64,000 nucleotides of DNA from Dyadobacter sp. CY345. Its GTDB lineage: Bacteria; Bacteroidota; Bacteroidia; Cytophagales; Spirosomataceae. How positions within the stretch are numbered: the stretch's first letter is position 1; the number at the start of each line of letters is the position of its first letter. The notes beneath the pieces were generated by a model, which ran no database searches, had not been told where the DNA came from, and saw nothing but the letters and a program-made list of their open reading frames with translations. The stretch spans positions 124,001 through 188,000 of the forward strand of contig NZ_JAKFFS010000005.1 of NCBI RefSeq assembly GCF_021502725.1, in the 5' to 3' direction. Shown one piece after another: positions 37,681 to 47,300 of this stretch. A program made the position numbers and the translations under genes.

Positions 37681-38151
37681 GTGCTTATAAGGATTATGTT
37701 ATTACAGGAGCAATATTAAGAAAAATGGCGGCGGTTTTAAAGGATTTTAGAGAATAATTGAAACATAGTTATTAGCTTCATATAAAGCGATTATGGTTAG
37801 TATCGTGAACTTGTTTAACTAAAATTATTAGTAAAATGACAAACTAACTTTTTTATTAATTCATTGTTGTTACTAATATGATTAGTTTATTTTATGGTAT
37901 TTATAATTTGTTATACATTGTATTTGTATATTGGTTTCCCAATTATTTGCATTTTAATATCTTTTATTAACTGCTCTGTTTATAATTTTGAATCCTATAT
38001 ATTTGTATTAGTTGGAATAGGGTGGTGTTTAAATTGTAATTATAGACTTACTGAATTGGTATAAAATAAGTGATTAGATAATTATTGTAATTTTATATAA
38101 CTACCTGTATTGCAATCATTTAAATATATTATATTAATCTAAAACTTTAAC
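37681..38151. other. AT-rich intergenic region between gapA and dapD
   Basis: 471 bp between the divergent gapA and dapD starts. It is strongly AT-rich with no frame that looks coding. A TAATTTTG at 37983-37990 fits the -7 consensus but lies 160 bp from dapD and without a matched -33. The region must contain the promoters of both genes, but I cannot place them. Confidence 0.5.
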
Positions 38152-38967
38152 ATGAGCCTTAACTCTCAAATTGAAGAACTCTGGTCTAATCGCGAATTGC
38201 TGAAAGAACCGGAGAACATTCAGATCATTAAAAACATAATTGAAGAAGTTGACAAAGGGCGGCTAAGAGTAGCCGAACCACAGGAAGACGGCTCTTGGTT
38301 AGTAAACGAGGCGCTGAAAAAGGCGATCATTTTATACTTCCCAATTCAACAGATGGAGGTTAGTGAGGTTGGTATTTTTGAATACCATGACAAAATGAAA
38401 CTAAAAACTGGTTACGACAAACTAGGTGTTCGGGTGGTACCGCCAGCAGTAGCTCGCTACGGAGCCTATATTTCAAAGGGCGTTGTATTGATGCCTTCAT
38501 ATGTAAATATTGGAGCGTACATAGACGAAGGAACTATGGTCGATACTTGGGCAACGGTGGGGAGTTGTGCGCAGATTGGTAAGAACGTTCACCTTAGTGG
38601 CGGCGTCGGAATCGGTGGAGTTTTGGAACCTGTTCAGGCCGCTCCGGTGATCGTAGAAGACGGTGCTTTTATTGGGTCACGCTGCATTGTTGTGGAAGGT
38701 GCACATATTGGTAAAAGAGCAGTTCTGGGCGCTGGTGTAACCATTACAGGAAGCTCGAAAATAATTGATGTTACAGGTCCTGAACCAGTAGAATACAAAG
38801 GTTTCGTACCAGCAGATTCAGTGGTTATTCCAGGCACTTTACCAAAGGAATTTGCCGCGGGGACCTATCATGTTCCTTGTGCATTGATCATTGGAAAAAG
38901 AAAAGCGAGCACAGATTTAAAGACTTCGTTAAACGAAGCTTTGCGTGAAAATAATGTAACTGTTTAA
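38152..38967 (+). CDS. dapD: Tetrahydrodipicolinate N-succinyltransferase
   Basis: 271 residues, near the family's usual 274. DapD transfers succinate to tetrahydrodipicolinate in the lysine and peptidoglycan diaminopimelate pathway. An N-terminal helical part (~1-100) precedes a left-handed beta-helix of hexapeptide repeats (VVLMPSYVNIGAYIDEGTMV and GGVGIGGVLEPVQAAPV), then a C-terminal tail. Sequence around the GGVGIGGVLEP motif is typical of the succinylase route. Followed by a terminator. Confidence 0.95.
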   Translation: MSLNSQIEELWSNRELLKEPENIQIIKNIIEEVDKGRLRVAEPQEDGSWLVNEALKKAIILYFPIQQMEVSEVGIFEYHDKMKLKTGYDKLGVRVVPPAVARYGAYISKGVVLMPSYVNIGAYIDEGTMVDTWATVGSCAQIGKNVHLSGGVGIGGVLEPVQAAPVIVEDGAFIGSRCIVVEGAHIGKRAVLGAGVTITGSSKIIDVTGPEPVEYKGFVPADSVVIPGTLPKEFAAGTYHVPCALIIGKRKASTDLKTSLNEALRENNVTV

Positions 38968-39018
38968 TATCCTATGTTACATATTAAACTGAATTAATAT
39001 ATTAAAGTTTAATTTCTT

Positions 39019-39053
39019 AAAGTGCGGTTTCAGATATGAAATCGCACTTTTTT
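39019..39053 (+). terminator. Terminator after dapD
   Basis: A 14-bp stem with one G-U wobble (aaagtgcggtttca / tgaaatcgcacttt) and a GATA loop is followed by T-run. It is flanked by a 15-bp direct repeat, GTTTAATTTCTTAAA, at 39007-39021 and 39057-39071. Confidence 0.8.
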
Positions 39054-39109
39054 CATGTTTAATTTCTTAAACAGCAAATTCAACCGATCCAAATTAATCA
39101 AATCCAGAC

Positions 39110-39123
39110 TTTACAAATGTAAA
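39110..39123. promoter_or_regulatory. Upstream TTTACA-TGTAAA dyad
   Basis: TTTACAAATGTAAA is a 6-bp dyad around AA, sharing half-sites with the longer palindrome at 39174. More GTAAA/TTTAC half-sites lie between them, so it could be a second operator for the XRE regulator. Confidence 0.45.
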
Positions 39124-39173
39124 CATAAATGTAAATTCACAATTGTTATTTTGATTTACAATTTTAAATTCAA

Positions 39174-39208
39174 AGATTTACTTTTGTATTGTTTACAAAA
39201 GTAAATCT
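39174..39208. promoter_or_regulatory. 15-bp palindromic operator upstream of the XRE gene
   Basis: A perfect inverted repeat AGATTTACTTTTGTA / TACAAAAGTAAATCT with a 5-bp centre (TTGTT). It covers the -33 position of the promoter at 39212, so binding would occlude RNA polymerase. Autorepression by the XRE product is the simplest reading. Confidence 0.6.
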
Positions 39209-39211
39209 ATT

Positions 39212-39219
39212 TACCTTTG
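39212..39219 (+). promoter_or_regulatory. -7 promoter element of the XRE regulator gene
   Basis: TACCTTTG matches TAnnTTTG exactly. A TTG at 39189-39191 stands 20 bp upstream as -33, inside the centre of the palindrome. The start codon is 45 bp downstream. Confidence 0.6.
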
Positions 39220-39263
39220 TATATCGCTATTAACAATTGTAGCGGCAGTTTAAGATTGTATAT

Positions 39264-39698
39264 ATGGACTTGAATGAGAAAATTAAACAGATATTAGTTG
39301 ACAAAAATATATCGCCTTCTCACTTCGCTGATGAGATTGGTATCCAGCGTTCCAGTATTTCTCACATCATCGCGGGAAGGAATAAGCCTAGTCTGGATAT
39401 TGTTCAGAAGATCATCAAACGCTTCCCGGATTTGGGTATTAATTGGATTTTAGAAGACGAAGAACTTCCTGAATCAATCAGCGAAATAAAGCCTTTCAAG
39501 GCAGACAATTATACCACGTTTAATGGTCAGAAAAGTGGTATTGCCAGCCTCGCAGAATCGCGCAGAAACAATCTATCAAATCAGAATCCTGGGCATCAAA
39601 ATGTCGTGTCGGAATTATCCATCCCTCCGGCAAACGAAAAAAAAGTTGAACGTATTTTGATATTTTATTCAGATGGAACGTTCCAAGAATTTAAGTAA
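39264..39698 (+). CDS. XRE-family helix-turn-helix regulator
   Basis: 144 residues. The N-terminal ~60 residues form a Cro/CI-type HTH: SPSHFADEIGIQRSSISHII is the recognition helix pair, GRNKPSLDIVQKIIKRFPD completes the domain. A flexible Ser/Asn-rich linker leads to a short C-terminal strand motif (RILIFYSDGTFQEF) seen in related Bacteroidota regulators, possibly for oligomerisation. Preceded by a palindrome over the promoter, hinting at autoregulation. Targets other than itself unknown. Confidence 0.88.
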   Translation: MDLNEKIKQILVDKNISPSHFADEIGIQRSSISHIIAGRNKPSLDIVQKIIKRFPDLGINWILEDEELPESISEIKPFKADNYTTFNGQKSGIASLAESRRNNLSNQNPGHQNVVSELSIPPANEKKVERILIFYSDGTFQEFK

Positions 39699-40066
39699 AC
39701 ACTGCACGGATCATGCCGTCCAATAGAAAAAAAAGTTTCCAACAAGTTCAAGTTTTAGGTTTAAAGAAATTACTCGAGTTAGTTCATAGTACCAAATTAT
39801 AGGCTCGCTCTATTTTGCATTTTTTTAGTAACGGGACAAAAGTATTACTAAGGATTTATGATCTTAAAAGTCGTGAACCATGGTCCTAACATTTCACCAC
39901 TTTCTGAAAAGTATATTTTGTTAGCCGGTAAAATGTCATTACAACGCTGACAACTGTTCCGCCATGCCTGCGATAATTGTCAAACCCATAGAGCATTTGA
40001 CGCGCATAGTCGTCAAAATTATGCTTACTGCGAACTTCAATTCCATCAGCGCACTTAAATATTACT
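39699..40066. other. Intergenic region without a clear gene
   Basis: 368 bp between the XRE and putative peptidase genes. On the minus strand an open frame ending at 39886 gives a plausible peptide but has no usable start, so it is not called. No hairpin with a U-tract or consensus -7 element was found. Confidence 0.4.
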
Positions 40067-40801
40067 ATGATGATCCGGAAAGGGATACGTATAACAAGTT
40101 TGGTGCTTGTATTTGCCGCATTGATTTTCGTTATTCTTAGGAATAATGTCAGGCTACAGTCGACAAGCTTTTTGAAAAAATATACGTCCGAAGAATTGAG
40201 TTATTTTAGTGAAGTTGGTTTCGGCGATTCGGATAGACTAACTAAATGGAACAAGAAAATTGAAGTGCAGATTCTTCCCCCTTTTCAGAAAGCAGATTCC
40301 CTTGAAGTAGATAAGATCATTGACGAACTCAGACCATTGATAGGTAAAACAGATATTGTTTGGGTCAAAGAGAAAGGAAACGTATTAATTAATTTCCCTA
40401 GAACGGCGGAAGAATTTAATAGTCATATAACGGCTGATTTGCACCAGGAACCGAAGGGTTACGCTTCTTCTAATCTTGATTTGAACGGAAATCTGAGGAA
40501 GGTCGACATTTACATTATACCTCATCTGAATGGAAAAGGAAGATGGGAAACTCTTCGTCACGAGCTTTGTCATGCCGTGGGACTAATGGGCCACTCAAAA
40601 AGGAGATTTCAGCAGCCACATCTGTTAGGAATTACAGCATTTAATAGCTACGACGTTTATGAAACTGATCTGGATTTACCGTCTTCTCTGCCAGCTGCTG
40701 AGCGAAGAGCGATAGCACTGCTTTATGAGGATTCTTTACCTCCGAATCTTGCACGGAAAAATTTTATACAGGTAATCGGGGAAATAAACTCTATTCACTA
40801 A
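40067..40801 (+). CDS. Membrane-anchored putative zinc metallopeptidase (HExxH, DUF2927-like)
   Basis: 244 residues. One N-terminal membrane helix or signal anchor (~9-25) is followed by a soluble domain with the motif HELCHAVGLMGHS (165-177). H165, E166 and H169 fit a gluzincin/metzincin site, with H176 as a possible third ligand; the spacing is one residue longer than the usual metzincin HExxHxxGxxH. It resembles DUF2927 proteins, but I cannot confirm the family. Substrate unknown. An alpha/beta hydrolase follows by 21 bp and may share its transcript. Confidence 0.65.
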   Translation: MMIRKGIRITSLVLVFAALIFVILRNNVRLQSTSFLKKYTSEELSYFSEVGFGDSDRLTKWNKKIEVQILPPFQKADSLEVDKIIDELRPLIGKTDIVWVKEKGNVLINFPRTAEEFNSHITADLHQEPKGYASSNLDLNGNLRKVDIYIIPHLNGKGRWETLRHELCHAVGLMGHSKRRFQQPHLLGITAFNSYDVYETDLDLPSSLPAAERRAIALLYEDSLPPNLARKNFIQVIGEINSIH

Positions 40802-40822
40802 TACTTCTCAGTTTCCGATTAC

Positions 40823-41875
40823 ATGAAACTACTTCCCATTCTAATTATAATATCACTTCCAACTTTTGCCCAGGTGAAGGATATACTTCCCAATTCGGAT
40901 GTAGAAAATAAATTTCGGGCCGCGAAAATAAAATTCCACTCCTTTGAGAAAGAGCATGGGCATTTTCTCGAAACCAGGAATATCCGGATGCACTATCTTA
41001 CCTGGGGCGATCCGAAAAACACACCGCTGATATGGCTGCATGGAAGTGTGAGCACCGGTTATGAAATTCTTCCGATGGCAGACAAACTTGTTCAAAAAGG
41101 TTACTACGTAATTGCTCCTGATTACTACGGACACGGTCAAACATCCATCCCGAATCATGAAGTGTCGCTATACCATGTGGCTGATGACATTAGCGATTTG
41201 ATGATCCATTTGAAAATTGACAAAGCGATTATTGGCGGCTGGTCACGAGGTGGATTTATCGCAAGTGCATTTTACGATGCATACCCGGAAAAAGTGTTGG
41301 CTCTGATATTGGAGGACGGCGGCTCGGTAGCAACAAACACCAACTATCATAAAATGGATTCCGCACAACTAGTCCAAAAGGTTAAGGGGTTTGCAGACCA
41401 AATAATCCCCGACACAACCTACTCCACAGAACTTGAAGCATACAGTGCTTTTCTTGACAAGGAGCTCAATGAGAATCAATTTGAACTTTTGACTTGGATA
41501 AGAAAAAATGATGTAGGAAAATGGGTTGTCGGGCCAGGTCTCTGGAAATTATTTAACATGAGTAATACTGAGCAATCGATGGAAAATATTTTAAGGCCTA
41601 CACTTAGTCCGCTTTTTGCCGAATCGATGTCCATCATTGAACCGAAAATTATTTACCGAAATTTGCAGATTCCGATACTGATACTAGATCCTACAAGCAG
41701 TGACGATTTGTTCCCATTTGAAAATGAAAATGCAGCGCTCAAAAGTCATCATCCAAATTTGATCACGCATAAAATACTCAATGAGACGGGACACAACGTA
41801 CATTATGAGAAACCAGACGATTGGCTCAGAGAAGTTTTATCTTTTCTCGGACGATTTGAATCTTTCTGGAAATAA
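40823..41875 (+). CDS. Exported alpha/beta hydrolase
   Basis: 350 residues with a short signal peptide (MKLLPILIIISLPTFAQ). The alpha/beta fold shows the oxyanion segment IWLHGSVSTG, the nucleophile elbow GWSRG with S141, an acid near the ILDPTSSDDLF strand and the catalytic histidine H324 (ETGHNVHYEKP). The triad is complete, so hydrolase activity on an ester, lactone or peptide-like bond is expected. Periplasmic location is inferred. Substrate not readable. Confidence 0.82.
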   Translation: MKLLPILIIISLPTFAQVKDILPNSDVENKFRAAKIKFHSFEKEHGHFLETRNIRMHYLTWGDPKNTPLIWLHGSVSTGYEILPMADKLVQKGYYVIAPDYYGHGQTSIPNHEVSLYHVADDISDLMIHLKIDKAIIGGWSRGGFIASAFYDAYPEKVLALILEDGGSVATNTNYHKMDSAQLVQKVKGFADQIIPDTTYSTELEAYSAFLDKELNENQFELLTWIRKNDVGKWVVGPGLWKLFNMSNTEQSMENILRPTLSPLFAESMSIIEPKIIYRNLQIPILILDPTSSDDLFPFENENAALKSHHPNLITHKILNETGHNVHYEKPDDWLREVLSFLGRFESFWK

Positions 41876-42641
41876 CAGCGCCCTTGTACGTATTTAGAAC
41901 GTCACAGAAAGAAAGTATTGAGTCCACCTTGGGTTTCATCGAATTTGATATCTTCAAATCCGCATCCTACTATAATTAACATTTTTAGAATCCATTACAA
42001 AACGCTGTAAAACAGATAATTAAAATATTTACACATAAAAATATACCACTTATATTACATTTTTTATTTATAATATATTTTTAAAAGTATAATTAATAAA
42101 AAATGTACTTCAAGTATTAAATTTTAGATAAGTTCCGTATTTATTTCACGTAATAAAAATACTTAACAATGTAATCTTTAAATACATATAATTAATATAG
42201 AAAGTAACATTATAAAGAATAGCTAAATATGGTCTATTTTCTATAAAAGTATAGTATAAAATCCGCTTATTAAAAGTATTTTTAGTACTATACAGTTAAT
42301 ACTTTCAGCAAAAAAATGGTGATGCTAAAACAATACTTCACGAGTCAATAGCTCCGCCAAAAACCCATATTAATTCCAACACCTTGATGTCGGCAAGGTG
42401 ATAAAATAGACCAAACGATAATTTCGTTTGCCCAAAAACTTCTTAAACGCTGCGAAAAAAGATTTTATAAATTCAGAAAGTAAAAATTTTAATATTACCA
42501 GACACAGCAGGATAGTTCCGGCTTTGGCGAATACTACTATTGTATAAATTATCGATTAAGTATGATTATTTACGTCAATTGATACGAGAATACATCAGTA
42601 AAGTGCATGAAGATGTACAGGTATTCACCAAAGAACATCCT
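41876..42641. other. Long AT-rich leader before the ECF sigma gene
   Basis: 766 bp upstream of the ECF sigma gene, mostly very AT-rich. It contains tandem ACTATAC/GTATAGT elements (~42248-42300), a CACCTTG/CAAGGTG hairpin (42380-42400) and an AAACGA/TCGTTT dyad (42413-42428). A 26-codon frame on the minus strand (41902-41982) is listed under findings. Probably promoter and 5' leader sequence. Confidence 0.5.
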
Positions 42642-43223
42642 ATGAGCTCATCTGTCCCGGCTTTGTCTGAAATGCAACTCATTGAAAAATTTGTTCAAGG
42701 GGATAGAGATTCTTTTACAATTTTGTACAAGAAGTATTGGTATAAATTATATCTCATTGCTCAGAAACGTTTAAACGACAGAGCAGTTTCGGAAGAACTT
42801 ACCCAGGAGATCTTTGTCCAGCTTTGGGAAAGGCGCGAAACACTTGAAATCAACTCGCTTGAAAATTACCTTGTGAAAGCAATCCGGTATGCTGTAATTG
42901 ACTACATCCGTAACGAGATTGTAAAAAACAATTACTTGCACCACTACAAAGCTTTCGTTGCGCACGAGGAATCTGAAACTGAAAATGTCGTTGCCGTAAA
43001 TGATTTGTCCACGTTTATGGAAGCCGGCCTTAAAACGCTACCGGAAAAATCGCAGGAAGTTTTCCGACTTAGCCGTATTGAAAACTGGCCGGTTGCAAGA
43101 ATTGCTTCACACCTTCAATTGACGGAAAAGGGCGTTGAATATCACATCACGAAATCTATTAAGACATTAAAAGTATATCTCAAAGACTTTGTTGCCATCG
43201 CAATTCTGTTCTTTATGATATAA
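42642..43223 (+). CDS. ECF-type RNA polymerase sigma factor
   Basis: 193 residues from ATG 42642; the frame extends to a TTG at 42540 but the added 34 residues do not look like sigma sequence. Sigma region 2 (QLIEKFVQGDRDSFTILYKK ... RRETLEINSLENYLVKAIRY in pieces) and region 4 (LKTLPEKSQEVFRLSRIENW, then an HTH) are clear. This is the Bacteroidota class that pairs with a FecR anti-sigma and drives susCD genes. The hydrophobic tail (FVAIAILFFMI) is unusual and could touch membrane. Confidence 0.9.
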   Translation: MSSSVPALSEMQLIEKFVQGDRDSFTILYKKYWYKLYLIAQKRLNDRAVSEELTQEIFVQLWERRETLEINSLENYLVKAIRYAVIDYIRNEIVKNNYLHHYKAFVAHEESETENVVAVNDLSTFMEAGLKTLPEKSQEVFRLSRIENWPVARIASHLQLTEKGVEYHITKSIKTLKVYLKDFVAIAILFFMI

Positions 43224-43345
43224 TTATTTAGAGAACTTTGATAGCAATATTCAGTATAAATATAAACATTTTAATAATTTTTATAATACGACTAGGGATT
43301 TTTAATTTATAAACGACTTGTACATGTAGCTCAAATTCTTCTTCT

Positions 43346-44125
43346 ATGACCAAGTCCGAATTCGAAAAATTGCTGCAACGCTATTTGAGAGGCGAGTGCA
43401 CCGAAGAAGAAAAAGTGAAAATTAAAATTTGGTTTGACAGGATTGAAACAGATGAAAATGTCAATCTGTCGGAAGAGCGGAAACGGCAGTTAGAGTACTT
43501 CATACTGTTGGAAATTGATAGGAAAATCGACCAGAGCGATAATAAAAAAGCTAAATCGTTTAAGGTGCGATTAAATTCTTTCGCGATCTATGGAAGCATT
43601 GCAGCATCGTTAATTGTGACAATTTTTTTAATCAAAAACAATTGGACAATCAATGAAAAGCTGGTTTTAGACAAGAAAAATATTGAAGAATATATTGAAT
43701 GTAAAACGATTAGACAATCAAACATCAAGGCCAATTGTAAACGGATTGTTCTGGAAAATAGTATGAAGGTCTGCCCGACACACAGGAGCAGTGTTACTTA
43801 CGGAGATTATTCAACAAAACATCTGAGATCAGAAAAAACGCTTGTTCCGGAGCCGGTAATGATAGAAACCCCGGAAGTTGCCAGGTTAAAATTCATTTAT
43901 GAAGACACGCCAATATTGAGAGTTTTGCAGGAATTGGGCCTGGTTTATAATATTCAAATACTGATCATGAACGACAAATTGAAAAATTACTCATTCACCG
44001 GCGACCTGACCGCGATGACATGTAAGGAAAAATTTGACCTGGTCTGCCAATCCGTGAATAGTGAATACAACATTCAGGGAACCAAAATAGTACTAGCGGG
44101 TTCAGGCTGTAAGCATAATCTTTAA
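43346..44125 (+). CDS. FecR-family anti-sigma factor, internally shortened
   Basis: 259 residues; typical FecR/anti-sigma proteins of this type have ~330-390. N-terminal cytoplasmic part with the anti-sigma-like helices (1-70), one membrane helix (~77-97), then a periplasmic segment. The FecR domain start is recognisable (CKRIVLENSMKVCPTHRSSV, ~131-150) but its second half, with the GEAFFEV-type region, is missing. A DUF4974-type domain closes the protein (LKFIYEDTPILRVLQELGLV, ~181-255). It would relay the signal from the SusC-type receptor to the sigma factor. The shortening may alter signalling. Confidence 0.8.
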   Translation: MTKSEFEKLLQRYLRGECTEEEKVKIKIWFDRIETDENVNLSEERKRQLEYFILLEIDRKIDQSDNKKAKSFKVRLNSFAIYGSIAASLIVTIFLIKNNWTINEKLVLDKKNIEEYIECKTIRQSNIKANCKRIVLENSMKVCPTHRSSVTYGDYSTKHLRSEKTLVPEPVMIETPEVARLKFIYEDTPILRVLQELGLVYNIQILIMNDKLKNYSFTGDLTAMTCKEKFDLVCQSVNSEYNIQGTKIVLAGSGCKHNL

Positions 44126-44195
44126 TCCAAAACCTTTTCCCATCATTTTAAACCAATATTATGAGCTAATTCAACTACCATCCCTTTCAAAAAAT

Positions 44196-44223
44196 GACCG
44201 GAAGTGAGCCACCACTTCCGGTC
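44196..44223 (+). promoter_or_regulatory. Stable hairpin in the susC leader
   Basis: An 11-bp perfect stem (gaccggaagtg / cacttccggtc, extendable by A-T and T-G) with a 6-nt loop. No U-tract follows, so it is not a standard terminator. A second hairpin CATCTG-tttc-CAGATG lies at 44252-44267. Both are 54-125 bp before the susC start and may set transcript levels or protect mRNA. Confidence 0.5.
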
Positions 44224-44320
44224 GTTACAACGCCTCACCGCTTCGATAGTTCATCTGTTTCCAGATGTTGGTGGGAGCTCTATGTTTTATTTTTTCCATC
44301 TAATAAAACCATTCAAATTT

Positions 44321-47300
44321 ATGAATCAACCGCGACAATTACAATTGTACGCCTCGCTGTACAAGATTATGAAAGTATCACTGGCGCAAGTCATTATGGC
44401 CATCGTGTTTACGACGATTTCATTTGCCGATAACATCGACGCGCAGGAGCTGCTAAATAAAAATGTAACGCTTCAACTGGAAAATGTTGACCTCAAAAAT
44501 GCGCTGAACAAAATTGAAGACCAGACGAAGGTCAAGTTTGTATACAGCAAGGAATTGATCCAATCCAACAGATCTGTTTCAATATCAGCATCGAACCAGC
44601 ATTTAGCCAAAACACTTGATGCACTTTTAAACCCCCTTAATATTTCTTATCGGGTTGTTTCGGGAAGAATTTTGTTGCAAAACGATACCTCTGCTGACTT
44701 GAAAGTAACACCTGGCACAGCAGCAGACCGAGCGATCAAAGGAAAAATTACCGACGAAACAGGTCAGGGACTTCCGGGTGTTAGTGTAGTTTTAAAAGGT
44801 ACTTCAACAGGAACTGTATCGAATGAGACCGGCAATTACACAATTAATGCCCCTGATGGAGGTGGGACGCTCATCTTTTCCTTTCTGGGTTACATTTCTC
44901 AGGAAGTTGCATTGGGTTCCAATACTACTGTGGATGTTAAACTTGAAGTTGATTCAAAATCTCTTTCGGAAGTTGTGGTAGTTGGTTATGGTAGTCAGTT
45001 GAAAAAGGAAATTACCGGATCGGTACAGACTGTGAAAAGTGAAGAACTAAAAGATATTCCGGTATCTCAGGTAACGCAAAAGTTACAAGGAAGATTAGCT
45101 GGTGTTCAGATCAACCAGACCACGGGAAAGCCGGGTCAGGGTATGTCGGTTCGTATTCGTGGTCAGGTATCTGTCTCGGCAGGTAGTGATCCACTTTATG
45201 TTATTGACGGATTTCCCATCACAGGAACGATTGGCCAAATGAACCCTGACGAAATCGAAGATATTTCGGTATTAAAAGATGCTGCCTCAACTTCATTGTA
45301 TGGATCAAGGGCGGCTAATGGTGTTGTTTTGATCACCACAAAAAAACCAAAAAATGGTCAGACGAATATCAGTTTAAATTCATTTTACGGAATTCAGAAA
45401 GTGCCGTCCAAGGGTTTGATCAAAATGATGAATGCCGAAGATTTTGCTCAATTCAAAAAAGAATATTACTCCGATGCCGGCCAGCCAGTTCCCGCCGAAT
45501 TCCAAAATCCTGAGCAATACCGTGGAAAAAATAACGACTGGTATGGTGCACTTCTGAGAACTGCGCCAATCCAGAGTTATAACCTAACCATAACTTCAAA
45601 TAAGGATAATGTCAGTACATCTTTGGTGGCTGGTGTTTTCAATCAGAAAGGAGTTGTTTTGAATAACAATTATAAAAGATATTCGATACGGATGAACACT
45701 GACTACGCCATTTCAAAAAAGGTAAAAGTTGGTTTTAATATTGCACCTCAGTACGTTTTTGATAACACACCAAGAACAGACGGAGACAGAGGTACCGGTA
45801 TCCTTTTTAACGCTTTGCACACCTGGCCGGTTATGCCTATTTACGATGCCAATGGTGAGCTTACCACTTTCAACACTTTCCCTGGAAGCACCGGAAATAT
45901 CTTTAATTATCCGAACTGGGTCAGAGCTGCAAATGAGCTGACAAACGAAACGAAAATCACAAAACTGTTAGGTAATGCTTATGTGCAATATCAGCCAGTG
46001 AAGGGATTGACGTTAAGATCGACGATTAATGTTGAGCAGGAGAGTAATAAATATTTCTTCTTCAACCCGTCCACTGCCACAAACTTTATTAACGTTCCTA
46101 TTCCAACGACAGCGGTTTCGATACGACAAAACATATCAAATTTTTCGTGGCTTAACGAAAACCTTGCTACTTACAATAAAAGTTTAGGGAACCACAATTT
46201 TGAGCTTTTGGCAGGTTTTACACAGCAAAGATTCCACCAGGAATTTGACCGTATTACGGCGAACACCTATACTGACGACAGGCTTCCGACTATCCAGGGA
46301 GCATTGAATATCGACCGAGGTGGATCTTTTAATGTCAATGGAATATCCGGATCCAATACATTCAATGGTATCAATGAATGGTCGTTGGCTTCATACATCT
46401 CGCGCTTGACTTATAATTACAAAGGAAAATACCTCTTCACAGCCGCTGTACGTGCTGACGGTAGTTCACGTTTTGGCTCAAACAATCGTTGGGGAACTTT
46501 TCCATCTGCATCTGTGGGCTGGGTTGTCTCCGATGAAGAATTCTTGAAAAACGTTCGTCAGGTCTCTTTTGCAAAATTGAGAGCCAGTTATGGTATTATC
46601 GGTAATAATAACATCGGTAACTACACACAATATGCTTTGGTAAACAACACGACCAATGCGGTTTTTGGAAACACTGTTGCTACGGGAGCAAACGTAACTT
46701 CGCTGGCAAACAGTAACCTTGGATGGGAAACTACGAAACAATTTGACCTTGGTTTAGATCTAGGTCTGTTCAATGACCGTATCCAGTTTATTTACGATTT
46801 TTATACGAAGAGAACTACGAATCTTTTGTATAGCGTTCAGATCCCTCAGGAATCCGGGTTCACCAACTTTAACGATAACATTGGTGAGATCAAGTTTTGG
46901 GGACATGAGTTTTCACTTACCTCCCGCAATTTAGACGGTCGTTTGAAGTGGACAACCAATGCTAATATTTCCTTCAACAGAAATAAAGTGTTAGCGTTGG
47001 CCGAAGGTATTGACCGTGTTTACGGCACTTTCCACATCACCCAAGTTGGCCAGCCCTTCGGCCAGTTCTATGGAATGGTTGCGCAGGGAAACTATATGAA
47101 TGACGAAGATCTTGCAAAATCTCCGAAAATTCCTGGCCGCTCCATTGTAGGTAACATCAAATTGAAAGATGTAAACGGCGACGGTGTGATCACGAACGGT
47201 GGCGATCAGGATGACAGAACAATCATCGGAAATCCATTCCCGAAATTTACATACGGCGTAACCAATGAATTCAAATACAAAAACTGGGATATGTCTATTA

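Noticed and set aside
37983..37990. TAATTTTG as a dapD promoter
   Set aside because: It is about 160 bp from the start with no -33 partner, and such motifs are expected by chance in AT-rich sequence.
39886..40060. Protein-like minus-strand frame (KCADGIEVRSKHNFDDYARQ...) in the gap after the XRE gene
   Set aside because: It is open into the next gene without an ATG, GTG or TTG start before the conserved-looking part, so it could be chance or a decayed fragment.
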